Shown here: positions 42,175 to 51,189 of the stretch, piece after piece | Layout: every line of letters starts with the position of its first letter | How positions within the stretch are numbered: position 1 is the first letter of the stretch | From: Palsa-504 sp963753195 | GTDB lineage: Bacteria > Actinomycetota > Actinomycetes > Streptosporangiales > Streptosporangiaceae | Assembly (NCBI GenBank): GCA_963753195.1 | Contig: CAVWBH010000004.1 | Coordinates: forward strand, 62,001 to 126,000 | DNA length: 64,000 nt | Direction of reading: 5' to 3' | Position numbers and translations under genes: made by a program | The notes under the pieces: model-generated | Seen by the model: only the letters and a program-made list of their open reading frames with translations | The model's database searches: none | What the model was told of the DNA's origin: nothing

Positions 42175-42419
42175 CGCGAAGAATAGCGCACGTACTGCTC
42201 GCGTCATGGTGTCTGCTGACGGGCGGGGCCTGGTGTCTCAGGCCGGGGCCGTGCTGCTGTGGGAAACGATGCGGGTGACCGGCCTGGGCCGGGGTCGCGG
42301 CGAGGTGTCCCGCATCACGAACGGCAGCGGGTCCGCAGGCGCATCGTGTGGATGCACGTGCATCATCCAAGTGCCGTGAGCCGACCTCGGCGATGGCTGT
42401 GAACGAACCCGGTTTGGGC

Positions 42420-43025
42420 TCATCTGCCGATGGCAAGGGCGAGGAGGGTGTTGACCGCAGTTTCGAACGGGCGGGTACTCCGATGCACCTGGGCGAGTAG
42501 AAGCCCTCCCTGGAGCGTGGCGAGCAGAGTAGTGGCGAGGTCGTCCGGGTCGATGCCGGGCGGGAGTTTCCCGTCGGCATCAAGGGATCTGAGTGCATCG
42601 CCGATGACGGCTGCCCACTGATCGAACCCGGCCGCGATGAGCGCTCGGGCCTGCGGGTCACTCTCGGCGAGCTGGCCGCCGAGGGAGCCAAGTGGGCAGC
42701 CCCCCTTTGCTTTGGTGACCTTCGCTGCAGTGATCACCATGTTCCGCCAGGCTTCGACTCCGTTCGCGCTGCTGAGCACCTGCCCCTGGTGAGTGACGAT
42801 GGTGTCGGCTTGGTAGTCGATGACCGCCTGCACGAGTTCGTTCTTGTCGGGGAAGTAGTGGTACATCTGAGAGCCGCTGACTTCCGCCGCCGCCTTGACG
42901 TCTTCCAAGGTGGTGCCCGCCACCCCGCGCTCATGGATCAGGGCGGCGGCCTCCTGCACTATCCGTGCCCGGGTGCGCGCTCCCTTGGCGGTGAGCCTCG
43001 GCCGGTCGCTCGTCTCGCTGGCCAT
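42420..43025 (-). CDS. TetR/AcrR family transcriptional regulator
   Basis: 201 aa. HTH at ~18-65: TRARIVQEAAALIHERGVAG, then VKAAAEVSGSQMYHYFPDKN. The C-terminal part with GGCPLGSLGGQLAESDP matches the TetR_C domain of YcdC/LmrA-like repressors that often control SDR or nitroreductase genes. ATG 43025 lies only 6 nt after a possible TAGCAT -10 box, so the mRNA may be leaderless. It is divergent from the SDR-DUF1330-SDR operon and probably represses it. Confidence 0.93.
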   Translation of the reverse strand: MASETSDRPRLTAKGARTRARIVQEAAALIHERGVAGTTLEDVKAAAEVSGSQMYHYFPDKNELVQAVIDYQADTIVTHQGQVLSSANGVEAWRNMVITAAKVTKAKGGCPLGSLGGQLAESDPQARALIAAGFDQWAAVIGDALRSLDADGKLPPGIDPDDLATTLLATLQGGLLLAQVHRSTRPFETAVNTLLALAIGR

Positions 43026-43122
43026 GCACCAATGCTAGCAGGATTTTGAGTTTGACAACCCAGAGCCCGGCCTGTCAGAGTGAGTCGCAGAACCCATTCT
43101 GTACGAGAGGATGACACATCGC

Positions 43123-43872
43123 ATGACTGACCTAGAGGGCAAGACTGCTCTGGTAACGGGCTCGACGAGCGGGATCGGCAAGGCTACGGCCATCGCCCTG
43201 GCCGCCCGCGGCGCTCACGTACTGGTAGTCGGGCGCAATGAACAACGAGCCAAAGAGGTGGTCGCCGAGATCGAAGGCAGCGGCGGCAGCGCGACGTCCC
43301 GGCTCACTACGCTGGGCGACCTCGAATCGGCCCGGGACCTGGTCAAGTGGGCCACTGAGGCAGGCGACGGTCACGTCGACATCCTCATCAACAACGCTGG
43401 CGTCGCCGTGCTCGGGCCAAGCAACGCAGCCACCGAAGCAGAGTTCGACGAGACCTTTGCACTGAACGTCAAGGTTCCGTTCTTCCTCGTCGCGTCACTG
43501 GCGCCAGCCATGGCCGAACGCGGATGGGGTTCGATCGTCAACATCTCCACGATGGTCGCCAGCTTCGGACAAGCCGGCATGGCCCTGTACGGCGCCAGCC
43601 GGGCGGCTCTCGAACTGCTGACAAAGACCTGGGCCGCCGAATACGGCCCCAGTGGTGTCCGGGTCAACGCCGTCGCCCCCGGCCCGACGCACACCCGCAT
43701 GATGGAAGCAGTCCCCGACGAGATGGTGAATCAGCTCGCAGCACTAGCACCAGCAGGCCGCGTAGCTCAGCCCGAGGAACTTGCTGCGGCGATCGTCTTC
43801 CTGGCCAGTGATGATGCCAGCTTCGTCCACGGCGTCACACTTGCGGTCGACGGCGGCCGAACGGCGACGTGA
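43123..43872 (+). CDS. SDR family oxidoreductase
   Basis: 249 aa from ATG 43123 (GAGAGG lies 12 nt upstream; ATG 43111, four codons earlier, is an alternative). Complete classical SDR: cofactor motif TGSTSGIGKA, NNAGV, the catalytic Ser in NISTM, YGASRAA with Tyr but Arg where Lys is normal (Y-x3-R in place of Y-x3-K), and the C-terminal VHGVTLAVDGG. The Lys-to-Arg change could weaken activity. It heads an operon with DUF1330 and a second SDR. Confidence 0.92.
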   Translation: MTDLEGKTALVTGSTSGIGKATAIALAARGAHVLVVGRNEQRAKEVVAEIEGSGGSATSRLTTLGDLESARDLVKWATEAGDGHVDILINNAGVAVLGPSNAATEAEFDETFALNVKVPFFLVASLAPAMAERGWGSIVNISTMVASFGQAGMALYGASRAALELLTKTWAAEYGPSGVRVNAVAPGPTHTRMMEAVPDEMVNQLAALAPAGRVAQPEELAAAIVFLASDDASFVHGVTLAVDGGRTAT

Positions 43873-43945
43873 CTCCCGTCATCGGCGCCGCTTAATAGCG
43901 AAGATCCAGAGCACAAATCATAACCAGCAACTGCGGAGTATCCGC

Positions 43946-44266
43946 ATGAGCGCATACGTCATTATCGAATTCACAGTCAAGGACCCGGATGTTGTGCGTG
44001 AGAAATACGGCCCCAACGCTGCGCAGACGGTCAAAGAGCACGGAGGCGAGGTTCTCGCCAACAGTAACTGGGAGATCCTGCACGGCGATCCCATGCTCTC
44101 CTCGGGGGCGATCATGAGGTTTCCGGACCATGAGACGGCGGTCAGATGGTACAACTCGCCTGAATATCAGCAGCTGATCGATGTCCGAAGTGTCGCGATG
44201 GACGCCCGTTTCAGCTTGCTCGACGGCCTCCCTAACGAGGATTTGTCCGATGGGAGAAGCGTATGA
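43946..44266 (+). CDS. DUF1330 domain protein
   Basis: 106 aa; ATG 43946 has CGGAG (43934-43938) 7 nt upstream. Matches DUF1330, a small ferredoxin-like fold: MSAYVIIEFTVKDPDVVREK, GGEVLANSNWEILHGD, IMRFPDHETAVRWYNSPEYQ. Members are often near dehydrogenases and may be monooxygenase- or isomerase-like. Its end overlaps the start of the second SDR (ATGA). Confidence 0.88.
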   Translation: MSAYVIIEFTVKDPDVVREKYGPNAAQTVKEHGGEVLANSNWEILHGDPMLSSGAIMRFPDHETAVRWYNSPEYQQLIDVRSVAMDARFSLLDGLPNEDLSDGRSV

Positions 44267-45159
44267 GCAAGTTCGGCGCCCAATTCGCCGGAAGGCTCGA
44301 CGGTCAGACCGTCTTGGTCACCGGCACGACCAAGGGTGGTATCGGCCATGAGACAGCTCAAGGTGTCGGCAACAGCGGCGCGACTGTGCTGGTGCATGCA
44401 CGACGCGCTGACCACGCCAGACGAGCAGTAGACCTGCTGGTCAGCAATGGCAACGGCAAGGGCCAGTACCTAGCCGTGGCTGGAGATCTGGGCTCGCTGG
44501 CCGGCGTCCGCGAGTTGGTCAAGGCGGTGCACCAAGCGAGCCCGAAGGGTTTGAACGGGCTGGTCAACAACGCGGGCGCAGGCTTCGCCACCAAGGCCCT
44601 CTCTCCGGACGGCTATGAGCGAACGATCGCGATTAATCACATCGCTGTCGCAGCGTTGACGGAGGGGCTGCTCGACCTTCTGCGCAAGGGAGCTGATGAC
44701 TTCGCATCGCCCTCCCGGGTCGTGAACATGACGGCGTTGATCGAGTCACGAGGCAAGCCGATTACTGACTGGAGCTACCCCGGAAAGTACTCGCAGATGC
44801 ATGCCTACGCAGACGCCAAGCTTCTTGCGCTGATGTACACATACGCCATGGCCCGGCGGCATCAAGGGGACGGCCTGACCTTCAACGCGGTCAGCCCCGG
44901 CACGGTCAACTCCGGCTTTGGCGGCAAGGCCGGCGGCACGTTCAAGACCATTCAGGCGCTGATGAAACCGTTCGTCGGACCGCCGGAGAAGGGCTCGCGC
45001 GGCTGTGTCCGGCTGCTGGCCGATCCCGGCCTCGCCACCGCCACCGGCGGCTACTACACCTCGGCCAAGCTCAAAAAGTCATCCAAGAGGTCTCGTGACC
45101 ATGACGCTCAGGACCGGGTGTACGAGCAGACCGAACGCGAACTGCGCATCCACAACTGA
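44263..45159 (+). CDS. SDR family oxidoreductase, retinol dehydrogenase-like
   Basis: 298 aa. Cofactor motif VTGTTKGGIGHETAQ near residue 20, NNAGAGFATKAL, NMTALIE and YADAKLLALMYTYA with the catalytic Tyr/Lys. An extended C-terminus with GGYYTSAKLKKSSKRS places it among the WWOX/retinol dehydrogenase-like SDRs. Third gene of the TetR-regulated cassette; its base composition (more A+T) fits recent acquisition. Confidence 0.9.
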   Translation: MSKFGAQFAGRLDGQTVLVTGTTKGGIGHETAQGVGNSGATVLVHARRADHARRAVDLLVSNGNGKGQYLAVAGDLGSLAGVRELVKAVHQASPKGLNGLVNNAGAGFATKALSPDGYERTIAINHIAVAALTEGLLDLLRKGADDFASPSRVVNMTALIESRGKPITDWSYPGKYSQMHAYADAKLLALMYTYAMARRHQGDGLTFNAVSPGTVNSGFGGKAGGTFKTIQALMKPFVGPPEKGSRGCVRLLADPGLATATGGYYTSAKLKKSSKRSRDHDAQDRVYEQTERELRIHN

Positions 45160-45215
45160 GGCGGCCCAAGCCGACTATCGCCAGCACAGCCGGTGCGGCA
45201 ACGCTCGCGCCTTCA

Positions 45216-45231
45216 CTAACCTCGGGCTTTC
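45216..45231 (+). repeat. 16-bp direct repeat, right copy
   Basis: CTAACCTCGGGCTTTC matches 42053-42068 exactly. Read on the minus strand it forms the last codons of the transposase fragment (KARG and a TAG stop), so the open frame ends within the repeat. Confidence 0.7.
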
Positions 45232-45512
45232 CGGGTGATGAAATCATGGCTGACCGGGATGTTCCTGCTGCGGCCCAGCCAGTCCGCCAGCCGCCTCGAC
45301 GACCAGTGCATGATCCCCTGCTTCTGCAGCGATTCCGGCGGCGGGGTCACGGTCGCGGCCAGGATCTCGCACACCGTATCCCCGGTCAGCACGGTCACCG
45401 GGCCGCCCCCGCGTGGCGCGTCCTCCAGCCCGGCCAGCCCCGACTCGGCGTAGTGCCGCCGCCACTTGATCACCGCCGCCTCGGTGCACCCGGCCCGTTT
45501 CCGCGGAAACAT
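45216..45512 (-). pseudogene. IS630-type transposase fragment
   Basis: About 98 codons show the end of the N-terminal helix-turn-helix and the linker of an IS630 transposase: VIKWRRHYAESGLAGLEDAP, then MHWSSRRLADWLGRS. The first HTH and the whole DDE catalytic domain are missing: the 5' side is cut just before WRRHYAE and the 3' side at the 16-bp repeat. It is a relic marking the right edge of the cassette. Confidence 0.75.
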
Positions 45513-45535
45513 AAAGAGAGACACGCGTCATACCC

Positions 45536-46561
45536 CTAGGGGCGGGCGGCGCCGACGAAGGTCGAGGTGTACCAGCCGGTATCCATGGGGATCTTCTGTA
45601 CGTCCATGCCCGTCTGCGGCGCATCGATCATGTAGCCGTTCCCCACGAACATGGTGACGTGCCCGATTCCGTCGTAATACAGCAGGTCACCGGGCTGGAT
45701 GGCGGACGCGGGGATGTGCTGGAGGGCGGCCCACTGCTCGTAGGTGTCACGCGGGATGGAAACCCCGGCGGCGGCCCAGGCGGCCTGGGCGAGACCGGAG
45801 CAGTCATAGCTGGAGGGCCCAGTCGCGCCCCACTGGTACGGTTTGCCGAGCTGAGCGTAGGCGAAAGCGACGGCCTTTTCCGCCTGGGTAGAAGTCGGGC
45901 CGGTGTACGTCGCAGTCGCCGTGCCGTTGGCGCCGATGGAATTGGCCTGCACCGTCTGCTGCTGCGGCACGGTCAGGCTGTCCAGCGTGGCCTTCTCGGT
46001 GGCGATGACCTTGCCCAGGGACTTCTTGTGGGTGTCGAGCTTGCTCGTGAGCTGGGCGATCCCGTCCTCGGTGCGCTGCATCTGCTGCTCGGCGGCGGTC
46101 AGCTTGCTGGCATCGACGAGGAGCTGCCTGGTCTGGGCGTTCTGGTTACCGGATTGCTCCTGCAGCAGGGATCCCTGTTGCAGGATTGCTGTGGGGTTGC
46201 CGGAGGTGAGGACTCCGGCCAGGGAGGTTGCGCCGGAGTCTTCAAACGTGGCCGCGGCGGTCTGCGCCACCTCCGCGCGGGCCGCCTCGAACCGGGCGTT
46301 CGCGTCGGCGAGGTGCCCGCGGATCTGGGCGAGCCGGGACTGCGCCACCGAAAGCTGCTCGTCGGCCTGGTCAAGCTGCGTGCTGACCTGATCGAACTGC
46401 GACGTGAGCTGGTTGACCCGGGCCTGGACCTGGCTCACGGTCGGCTGCGGTGCCGCCCCGGCCATACCGCCGTAGGAGGAAATAGCCGCGGCCACCATGA
46501 GCCCGGCGGCGACCGCAATGCCGCGCCGCCGCACCGACGCCCTGGCTAGGAGGCTGCTCAC
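45536..46561 (-). CDS. NlpC/P60 peptidoglycan hydrolase with coiled coil
   Basis: 341 aa if GTG 46561 is the start (GGAG 12 nt upstream). An Arg-rich N-terminus and a hydrophobic signal segment (GIAVAAGLMVAAAISSYGGM) lead to a long coiled coil (~40-200), then the NlpC/P60 domain: YDCSGLAQAAWAAAG with the nucleophile Cys, and IGHVTMFVGNGYMIDAP with the catalytic His. This is the RipA/RipC-like layout of D,L-endopeptidases that cut stem peptides during division. Expected outside the membrane. Confidence 0.92.
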   Translation of the reverse strand: MSSLLARASVRRRGIAVAAGLMVAAAISSYGGMAGAAPQPTVSQVQARVNQLTSQFDQVSTQLDQADEQLSVAQSRLAQIRGHLADANARFEAARAEVAQTAAATFEDSGATSLAGVLTSGNPTAILQQGSLLQEQSGNQNAQTRQLLVDASKLTAAEQQMQRTEDGIAQLTSKLDTHKKSLGKVIATEKATLDSLTVPQQQTVQANSIGANGTATATYTGPTSTQAEKAVAFAYAQLGKPYQWGATGPSSYDCSGLAQAAWAAAGVSIPRDTYEQWAALQHIPASAIQPGDLLYYDGIGHVTMFVGNGYMIDAPQTGMDVQKIPMDTGWYTSTFVGAARP

Positions 46562-46760
46562 CGGCCTACCACGCTCCTTCTCGTCTCTGGCGCCGCGTCG
46601 CGCCAGGAAGTGACGGTAGCGAACGGCCGAAGCGCCGCGCATCCGGTTCGGCGGGATATCACGGATTTATTACGGATGCGCTGCTAACCGGCACAGGTCG
46701 ACGCGGTCGTGGAAGCCCAGCGAGGAAGGCATCCGGACGCGGTGGATCTCGCTAGCCGGA

Positions 46761-47483
46761 TCAGGTCACCTTGAGCTGCTCGACGCATACCTGCCGGCTG
46801 CCGTCCGGGGCCAGCCGCAGGGTCGTGAGGGCGCAGGTCCCGACGCGGCTCGGCGAGCCCGAGTAGGCGGCGGCGACCGACCCGGAGCTGGCGTCGAACG
46901 GCATGTCCCAGTGGCCGAGGGCCACGTAGTCGCGGCCGCTCCCAGCGATCTCCGCCGGGGAGATCGGGTAAGCGTGCCGAAGGTCAGCGGGCCCGCGGGT
47001 CAGGTGGCCGTGCGCCATGGCGACCTGCCAGGTGGCCCGGCCGCGGGGCGGGACGTCCTGCATGGGCCGGAAGTCCTCGTAGCCGCAGTGCGGCCGGCCC
47101 CAGATGTCCAGGTCGAGCTCGGCTAGATGGCAGGTCTCGCCGCCGGGGGTGCTGAGCACGTGCACGTTCGCGCCGAGGTCGGCTCGGGTGTAGGCCGACC
47201 CCGGGATGAACGGGTCATGATTGCCGGGCAGGATCACCACCGGGGCGCGCACCTGGCCCAGCGCGCCCCCGATGGCGGCCAGCGTTGCGTCGCTGACGCG
47301 CCCGTGGTCGAAGAAGTCGCCGACGATGAGCAGCGCCCCGGCCGCCCGGTCCGCGGCCAGGGCGGCCAGGACGCTGACCTGGTCAGCGTCGCCCGGCACT
47401 TCCAGGTGCAGGTCAGAGACGTGCAGCAGACGCAGCGCCGGGCCCGCGGCCGCCCCCGCCGACGGCAGGCCCGGGTCGGTCAC
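46761..47483 (-). CDS. Calcineurin-like metallophosphoesterase
   Basis: 240 aa from GTG 47483, overlapping the crotonase stop (GTGA). All metal-binding blocks are present: LLHVSDLHLEVPG (DxH), LIVGDFFDHG (GDxxD), ILPGNHDPF (GNHD), and AHGHLTRG with a later GHWD. It is a cytosolic phosphoesterase of unknown substrate, third in the unit with a crotonase and another phosphoesterase. Confidence 0.9.
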   Translation of the reverse strand: MTDPGLPSAGAAAGPALRLLHVSDLHLEVPGDADQVSVLAALAADRAAGALLIVGDFFDHGRVSDATLAAIGGALGQVRAPVVILPGNHDPFIPGSAYTRADLGANVHVLSTPGGETCHLAELDLDIWGRPHCGYEDFRPMQDVPPRGRATWQVAMAHGHLTRGPADLRHAYPISPAEIAGSGRDYVALGHWDMPFDASSGSVAAAYSGSPSRVGTCALTTLRLAPDGSRQVCVEQLKVT

Positions 47484-48394
47484 GACGGCCGGTTGGCCGC
47501 GTCATGCTCCGCCGCCGGCCCGGTGGCATAGGGCGCGTCCCGCCAGGTCAGCGCGGACCGGAGGCCTTCTTCTTGAGCACGGCGCCCGAACTCGGCGAAG
47601 GTCGGGCTGAGGTGGGCGATGGCGTCGTAGTCCACGCACTCATACAGGGCAGTCCGCACGCCCTGCAGCTCCAGCCAGCGGTTAGTCGCCTGCTTGTGGA
47701 CGGTCAGGATGTCGAGCGGCTGCATGGCGACGCGCTGGCAGAACTCCATGACCCGCTCATCGAGCTCGGCGGCGGGCACGACGTGCTGGATGATCCCCAG
47801 CTCCTTCGCCGCCTGCGCGTCGACCAGGTCACCGGTGAAGAACAGCTCCTTGGTCGCGGCGGCGCCGATCTTCATCGGCAGCATGCCCATGAGGACCGGG
47901 ATGCCCATCCCGCGGGCCGCCGGGTGGCCGAACCGGGTGCCCTCGGCAGCGAAGACGATGTCGCAGGTGCTGATGAGGTCAAGCCCGCCCGACAGGCAGT
48001 AGTTATGCGTCTGCGCGATGATTGGCTTGCGGTAGTTCCACATCCACATCCAGCTGTCCACCATCCCCCGCATCCGCTCCCGGTCCACGGAGATGGAGGA
48101 CTCGCCGTAATCGGCCAGGGCATCGCCGTGCGCCGTCCCGTTCCCGGTGCCGGCCCCGCCGTACCCGTGGCCATCGCTTGGCCGGCCGGGGCTGAGGTCA
48201 TAGCCCGGGCAGAAGGCCCGGCCCGCCCCCTTGAGCCGGATGACCCGGATCTGGTCACCGGGGTTCAGCGCGACCAGCGCGTCGTGCAGGTCGGCCCGCA
48301 GCCCCTCCGACAGCGCGTTCAGCTTCTCCGGGCGGTTCAGGGTGATGGTGGCCACCGGCCCGTCGGTGTCTACGAGGATGTTCTCGAATTCCAT
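47480..48394 (-). CDS. Enoyl-CoA hydratase/isomerase family protein
   Basis: 304 aa. Crotonase fold: NRPEKLNALSEGLRADLHDA, GRAFCPGYDLSPG with a long Gly-rich insert after it, and NYCLSGGLDLISTCDIVFAA as second oxyanion segment. The C-terminal RSALTWRDAPYA resembles crotonases of MenB/cyclohexenyl-type subgroups. The insert makes it longer than the usual ~260 aa. It overlaps the upstream phosphoesterase end by 25 nt and is coupled to the downstream one, an odd mix of functions. Confidence 0.9.
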   Translation of the reverse strand: MEFENILVDTDGPVATITLNRPEKLNALSEGLRADLHDALVALNPGDQIRVIRLKGAGRAFCPGYDLSPGRPSDGHGYGGAGTGNGTAHGDALADYGESSISVDRERMRGMVDSWMWMWNYRKPIIAQTHNYCLSGGLDLISTCDIVFAAEGTRFGHPAARGMGIPVLMGMLPMKIGAAATKELFFTGDLVDAQAAKELGIIQHVVPAAELDERVMEFCQRVAMQPLDILTVHKQATNRWLELQGVRTALYECVDYDAIAHLSPTFAEFGRRAQEEGLRSALTWRDAPYATGPAAEHDAANRPS

Positions 48395-49149
48395 GGCGCG
48401 CTCCTTTGCTCGCTGGGGGGATTACACGGCACGTGGCGGCGGCCGTCACCGGCGGCCAGCGGCCCGGCGGGGAGCGCCGTGACCTCGACCGTCTCGTAGC
48501 CGGACTCGGTCAGCTGGCATATCGACACCCGGGCGGCCGGACCGTCCAGATCGAGGAAGCCGATGGTGCCGAGCTGTGTCTCGAGATTGTGCGGATAGGT
48601 GGGCGATCCGGGATTGACGCACAGGGTCGGGCCGATCACGTCGATACGCTGGACGTGCGTGTCGCCGTAGACGACCACGTCGAGGGCCTCCGGGGTGCCC
48701 GGCTCGGCACCGAACCGCCGCCGGCTGACGGCCTCGACGGTCAGGTGCGGCGGCACCTCGGGGATGGTCAGGTCATGGATGATCCCGACCCGCAAGCCCG
48801 GCAGGCCCGCCGCAGGGGAGCCCGCCCCGCGCAGCTGCACGATCCAGGTGTCGCGCACGCGCGCATCGGCCCGGGCGCGCGGCCGGCCGCCGAAGCCCTC
48901 GTCGCCGTTGCCGCGCGCGGCGAACACGGGCGCTACCTGCTCCAGCTGGTCCAGCAGCCACAGCTCGTGGATGTCGCCGGCGTGCAGGATCGCGTCACAG
49001 CCCGCGAACGCGTCGAACACCTGCGGCCACAGCTCGGCCCGGGCCTCCGGGATGTGCGTGTCAGCGACCAGGCCCAGCCGGACACGCGCGGACGCGGTCA
49101 CCGCGACGGTCGCGTACCCGACGTCCTGCGGAATCGACGGACTGGCCAC
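48370..49149 (-). CDS. YfcE/MJ0936-type metallophosphoesterase
   Basis: 259 aa from GTG 49149 (an upstream start at 49170 is possible). Pattern of Metallophos_2 proteins: RLGLVADTHIPEARAE, ILHAGDIHE, ARGNGDEG, VGIIHDL and VVYGDTHVQRIDVI with LCVNPGSPTYP, all typical of YfcE-like enzymes. It probably hydrolyses a small phosphodiester or nucleotide. First gene of the phosphoesterase-crotonase-phosphoesterase unit. Confidence 0.88.
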   Translation of the reverse strand: MASPSIPQDVGYATVAVTASARVRLGLVADTHIPEARAELWPQVFDAFAGCDAILHAGDIHELWLLDQLEQVAPVFAARGNGDEGFGGRPRARADARVRDTWIVQLRGAGSPAAGLPGLRVGIIHDLTIPEVPPHLTVEAVSRRRFGAEPGTPEALDVVVYGDTHVQRIDVIGPTLCVNPGSPTYPHNLETQLGTIGFLDLDGPAARVSICQLTESGYETVEVTALPAGPLAAGDGRRHVPCNPPSEQRSAPWNSRTSS

Positions 49150-49188
49150 TACCCATCCATACACGATCACGGCCGCCAGCGGTAGGCG

Positions 49189-51128
49189 TCACCGGGCGCC
49201 TGGCCCGGCTCGCGGCCGACGCCGGCCCTCGGCTAGCTGAGCGGGCTCGGCGCGCTGTACCCAACCCTCAGCACGGCTTGGCCCAGTAGGCAGGGCGACC
49301 TGTTGCCCGGACGCGGGGAGGACCTGGGCCGGCTGCGCGGCAATGAGCGCCTGCATCCAGCTCAGGTATGCGGCGCCCGTCAGGTGGGCCGCGCTGTCCA
49401 GCGTGGCCAGGTCCATTGACCGCAGCAGGCCGGCCGGTCCGCCGCCAGGCGACTGGTCAACGAAGTCCACGATGCTCACCGGGTGGCGTTCGGCCATGAT
49501 GGCCAGCAGCTTCGGCAGCCGCGGATCAACATCACCGCTGAGAAGTTGTGCCCGGGCTTGGGCCGAGGCCGCGATCTGGCTGTCCGCCAGCAGAAGAGCG
49601 TCGGCCGTCTTCCTGGCGCGCAGGGCCATCAGCTGAGCGGCGCTGTAGCTGGCGGCACCGCCACGGAAGACCAGCCGGATATCGATGCGGGCGTTGTCCG
49701 ATCCGAAGCTCGCGATGGTGGCCGGAGCGTAAACGGTGGCCAGCCGGGGGCCGAACTCGGCTCGGACAGCGGCAGTGGCGACGACCAGAGCAGAGCCGGC
49801 TGGATCATGCGGCGTGGTGCCGAGCCTCAGCAGGTTCGCGGACGGGTAGCCGCCGCTGATCAGATCGGCGCATATCTGCGGATCACATGACACTACTGTG
49901 GCCCGGCTGACCTGCTGCAGGATCCAGGTGATGGCGTCGGTCTCAGCGGTGAGTGCCTGGCCATTGCTGCCCGCAGGCGGCCCAGACCCGGCGCCGAGCC
50001 GGGGAAGAGTGAAGGCGAGTGCGCCTGCTCCGGCCACCAGCAGAATCACGGCCAGAATCACAGAGGCCCGTCGGCGCCGCCAGATGCGGCGGCTCCCGCG
50101 GCCCCGCTGACTGGAGCCCGGACGCCCCCCGCGAGCCGATCAGGCCATCGCCGTTGCTCTCCGGTGAACCGGACGATGCCCCCTGTGAGCCGGATGTCGT
50201 CTCCTCAGCCAGCTGGGGCGGAGACCTCATCTGCAGCTGGGGCGGAGACCTCATCTGCAGCTGGGGCGGAGGCCTCCGGCGGCATAGGCCCGGTGAGCCG
50301 CGCGCCGGCGGCCACCAGCTCGCCCAGCACGTCGCGGGCCGATGGCCGGGCGGCTGGATCCTTGTCCAGGCAGCGATAGACCAGCGAACCCAGCGGTTCG
50401 GGAAGCCGGCCCATCTTCGGCTCAGAATGAAGAATGGCATACGCCGTAGCGGTCAGCGACTCACCCCTGAAGGGCAGCTCACCGGTACCGGCGAACACCA
50501 TCGTCACCGCCCACGACCACATGTCAGCCGCCGCCGTCACCCGCGTCCCGGCCAGCTGCTCAGGCGGCATGAACGCCGGCGTCCCCACCGTGACCTCACC
50601 AGAAAACACTGTGGTCATCCCCGGCACAGCCGCCAGCCCGAAATCGATCACCACCGGCCCGTCGGGCCCGAGCAGCACATTGGCCGGCTTGAAGTCCCGG
50701 TGCACCATCCCGGCCGCATGCACCGCACCCAGCGCCGTCAGCGTGGCCACCGCGATCCGCTCCAGCGCCGCCCCGCCCCGAGGCCCCAGCTGCTCCACGA
50801 TCTCCACCAGCGACGGCCCGCTGACGTACTCACTGACAATGAACGGCCGCCGCTCGAAAATCCCCGCATCCAGCACCTGCGCGGTACAGAACCGCGCCAC
50901 CCGCTGCGCCGCCGCGACCTCCTTCAAAAACCGGCTCCGCACCTGCGGGTCCGTCGTCGGCGGCAGAAGCTTGACCGCCGCCCAGCTGCCGGTGGGCCCC
51001 TCCGCCAGGAACACCACACCCTGCCCGCCCTCGCCCAAGCGGCCGAGCAGCCGGTAGCCACCCACCTCGCGCGGGTCCGTCTCGCGCAAGGCGAGCATCT
51101 CGGGCACTGTGGGCCAAGCGGACGTCAC
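49189..51128 (-). pseudogene. Receptor-type Ser/Thr protein kinase, broken by two frameshifts
   Basis: From GTG 51128 an intact kinase domain can be read (GRLGEGGQGVVFLAEG, VHRDFKPANVLL, IDFGLAAVPGM, GTPAFMPPEQLAG), but the frame stops at 50205 in the linker. The linker continues in a second frame (AEETTSGSQGASSGSPESNG, about 50200-50130), and the membrane segment plus outer domain in a third (ILAVILLVAGAGALAFTLPRL around 50060, to 49189). Removing one base near 50208 and one from the six-C run at 50125-50130 would give one protein equal in layout to the intact paralogue at 59078-60952. It may be a real pseudogene or two assembly errors; if the kinase fragment is made it would be soluble. Confidence 0.8.
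50211..50271 (+). repeat. 24-bp tandem repeat in the kinase linker
   Basis: AGCTGGGGCGGAGACCTCAT followed by CTGC occurs at 50211-50234 and 50235-50258, with a partial third copy to 50271. On the coding strand it gives repeated PAADEVSA. The paralogue at 59078 has a single corresponding stretch, so the expansion is specific to this copy. Confidence 0.85.
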
Positions 51129-51189
51129 CCGGCCATTTTGCCCCCCGGAGCTCAGCGCACGCCACCATCCCCTTTTGCCAGCCCCCCAC

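Larger units (their letters stand above)
41690..42419. other. 730-nt non-coding region with mobile-element traces
   Basis: No protein-like frame. It contains the 16-bp direct repeat copy at 42053-42068 (itself part of a hairpin with GAGATTAG downstream) and a short inverted-repeat element at 42101-42174. The region marks the left edge of the TetR/SDR cassette. Confidence 0.5.
45160..45535. other. Region with transposase remnant and repeat
   Basis: Between the second SDR and the NlpC/P60 gene. Apart from the 16-bp repeat (45216-45231) and the transposase fragment there is no gene. Confidence 0.5.

Noticed and set aside
41937..42191. 84-codon minus-strand frame in the mobile-element region
   Set aside because: It crosses the inverted repeat and the 16-bp repeat and has no protein-like pattern.
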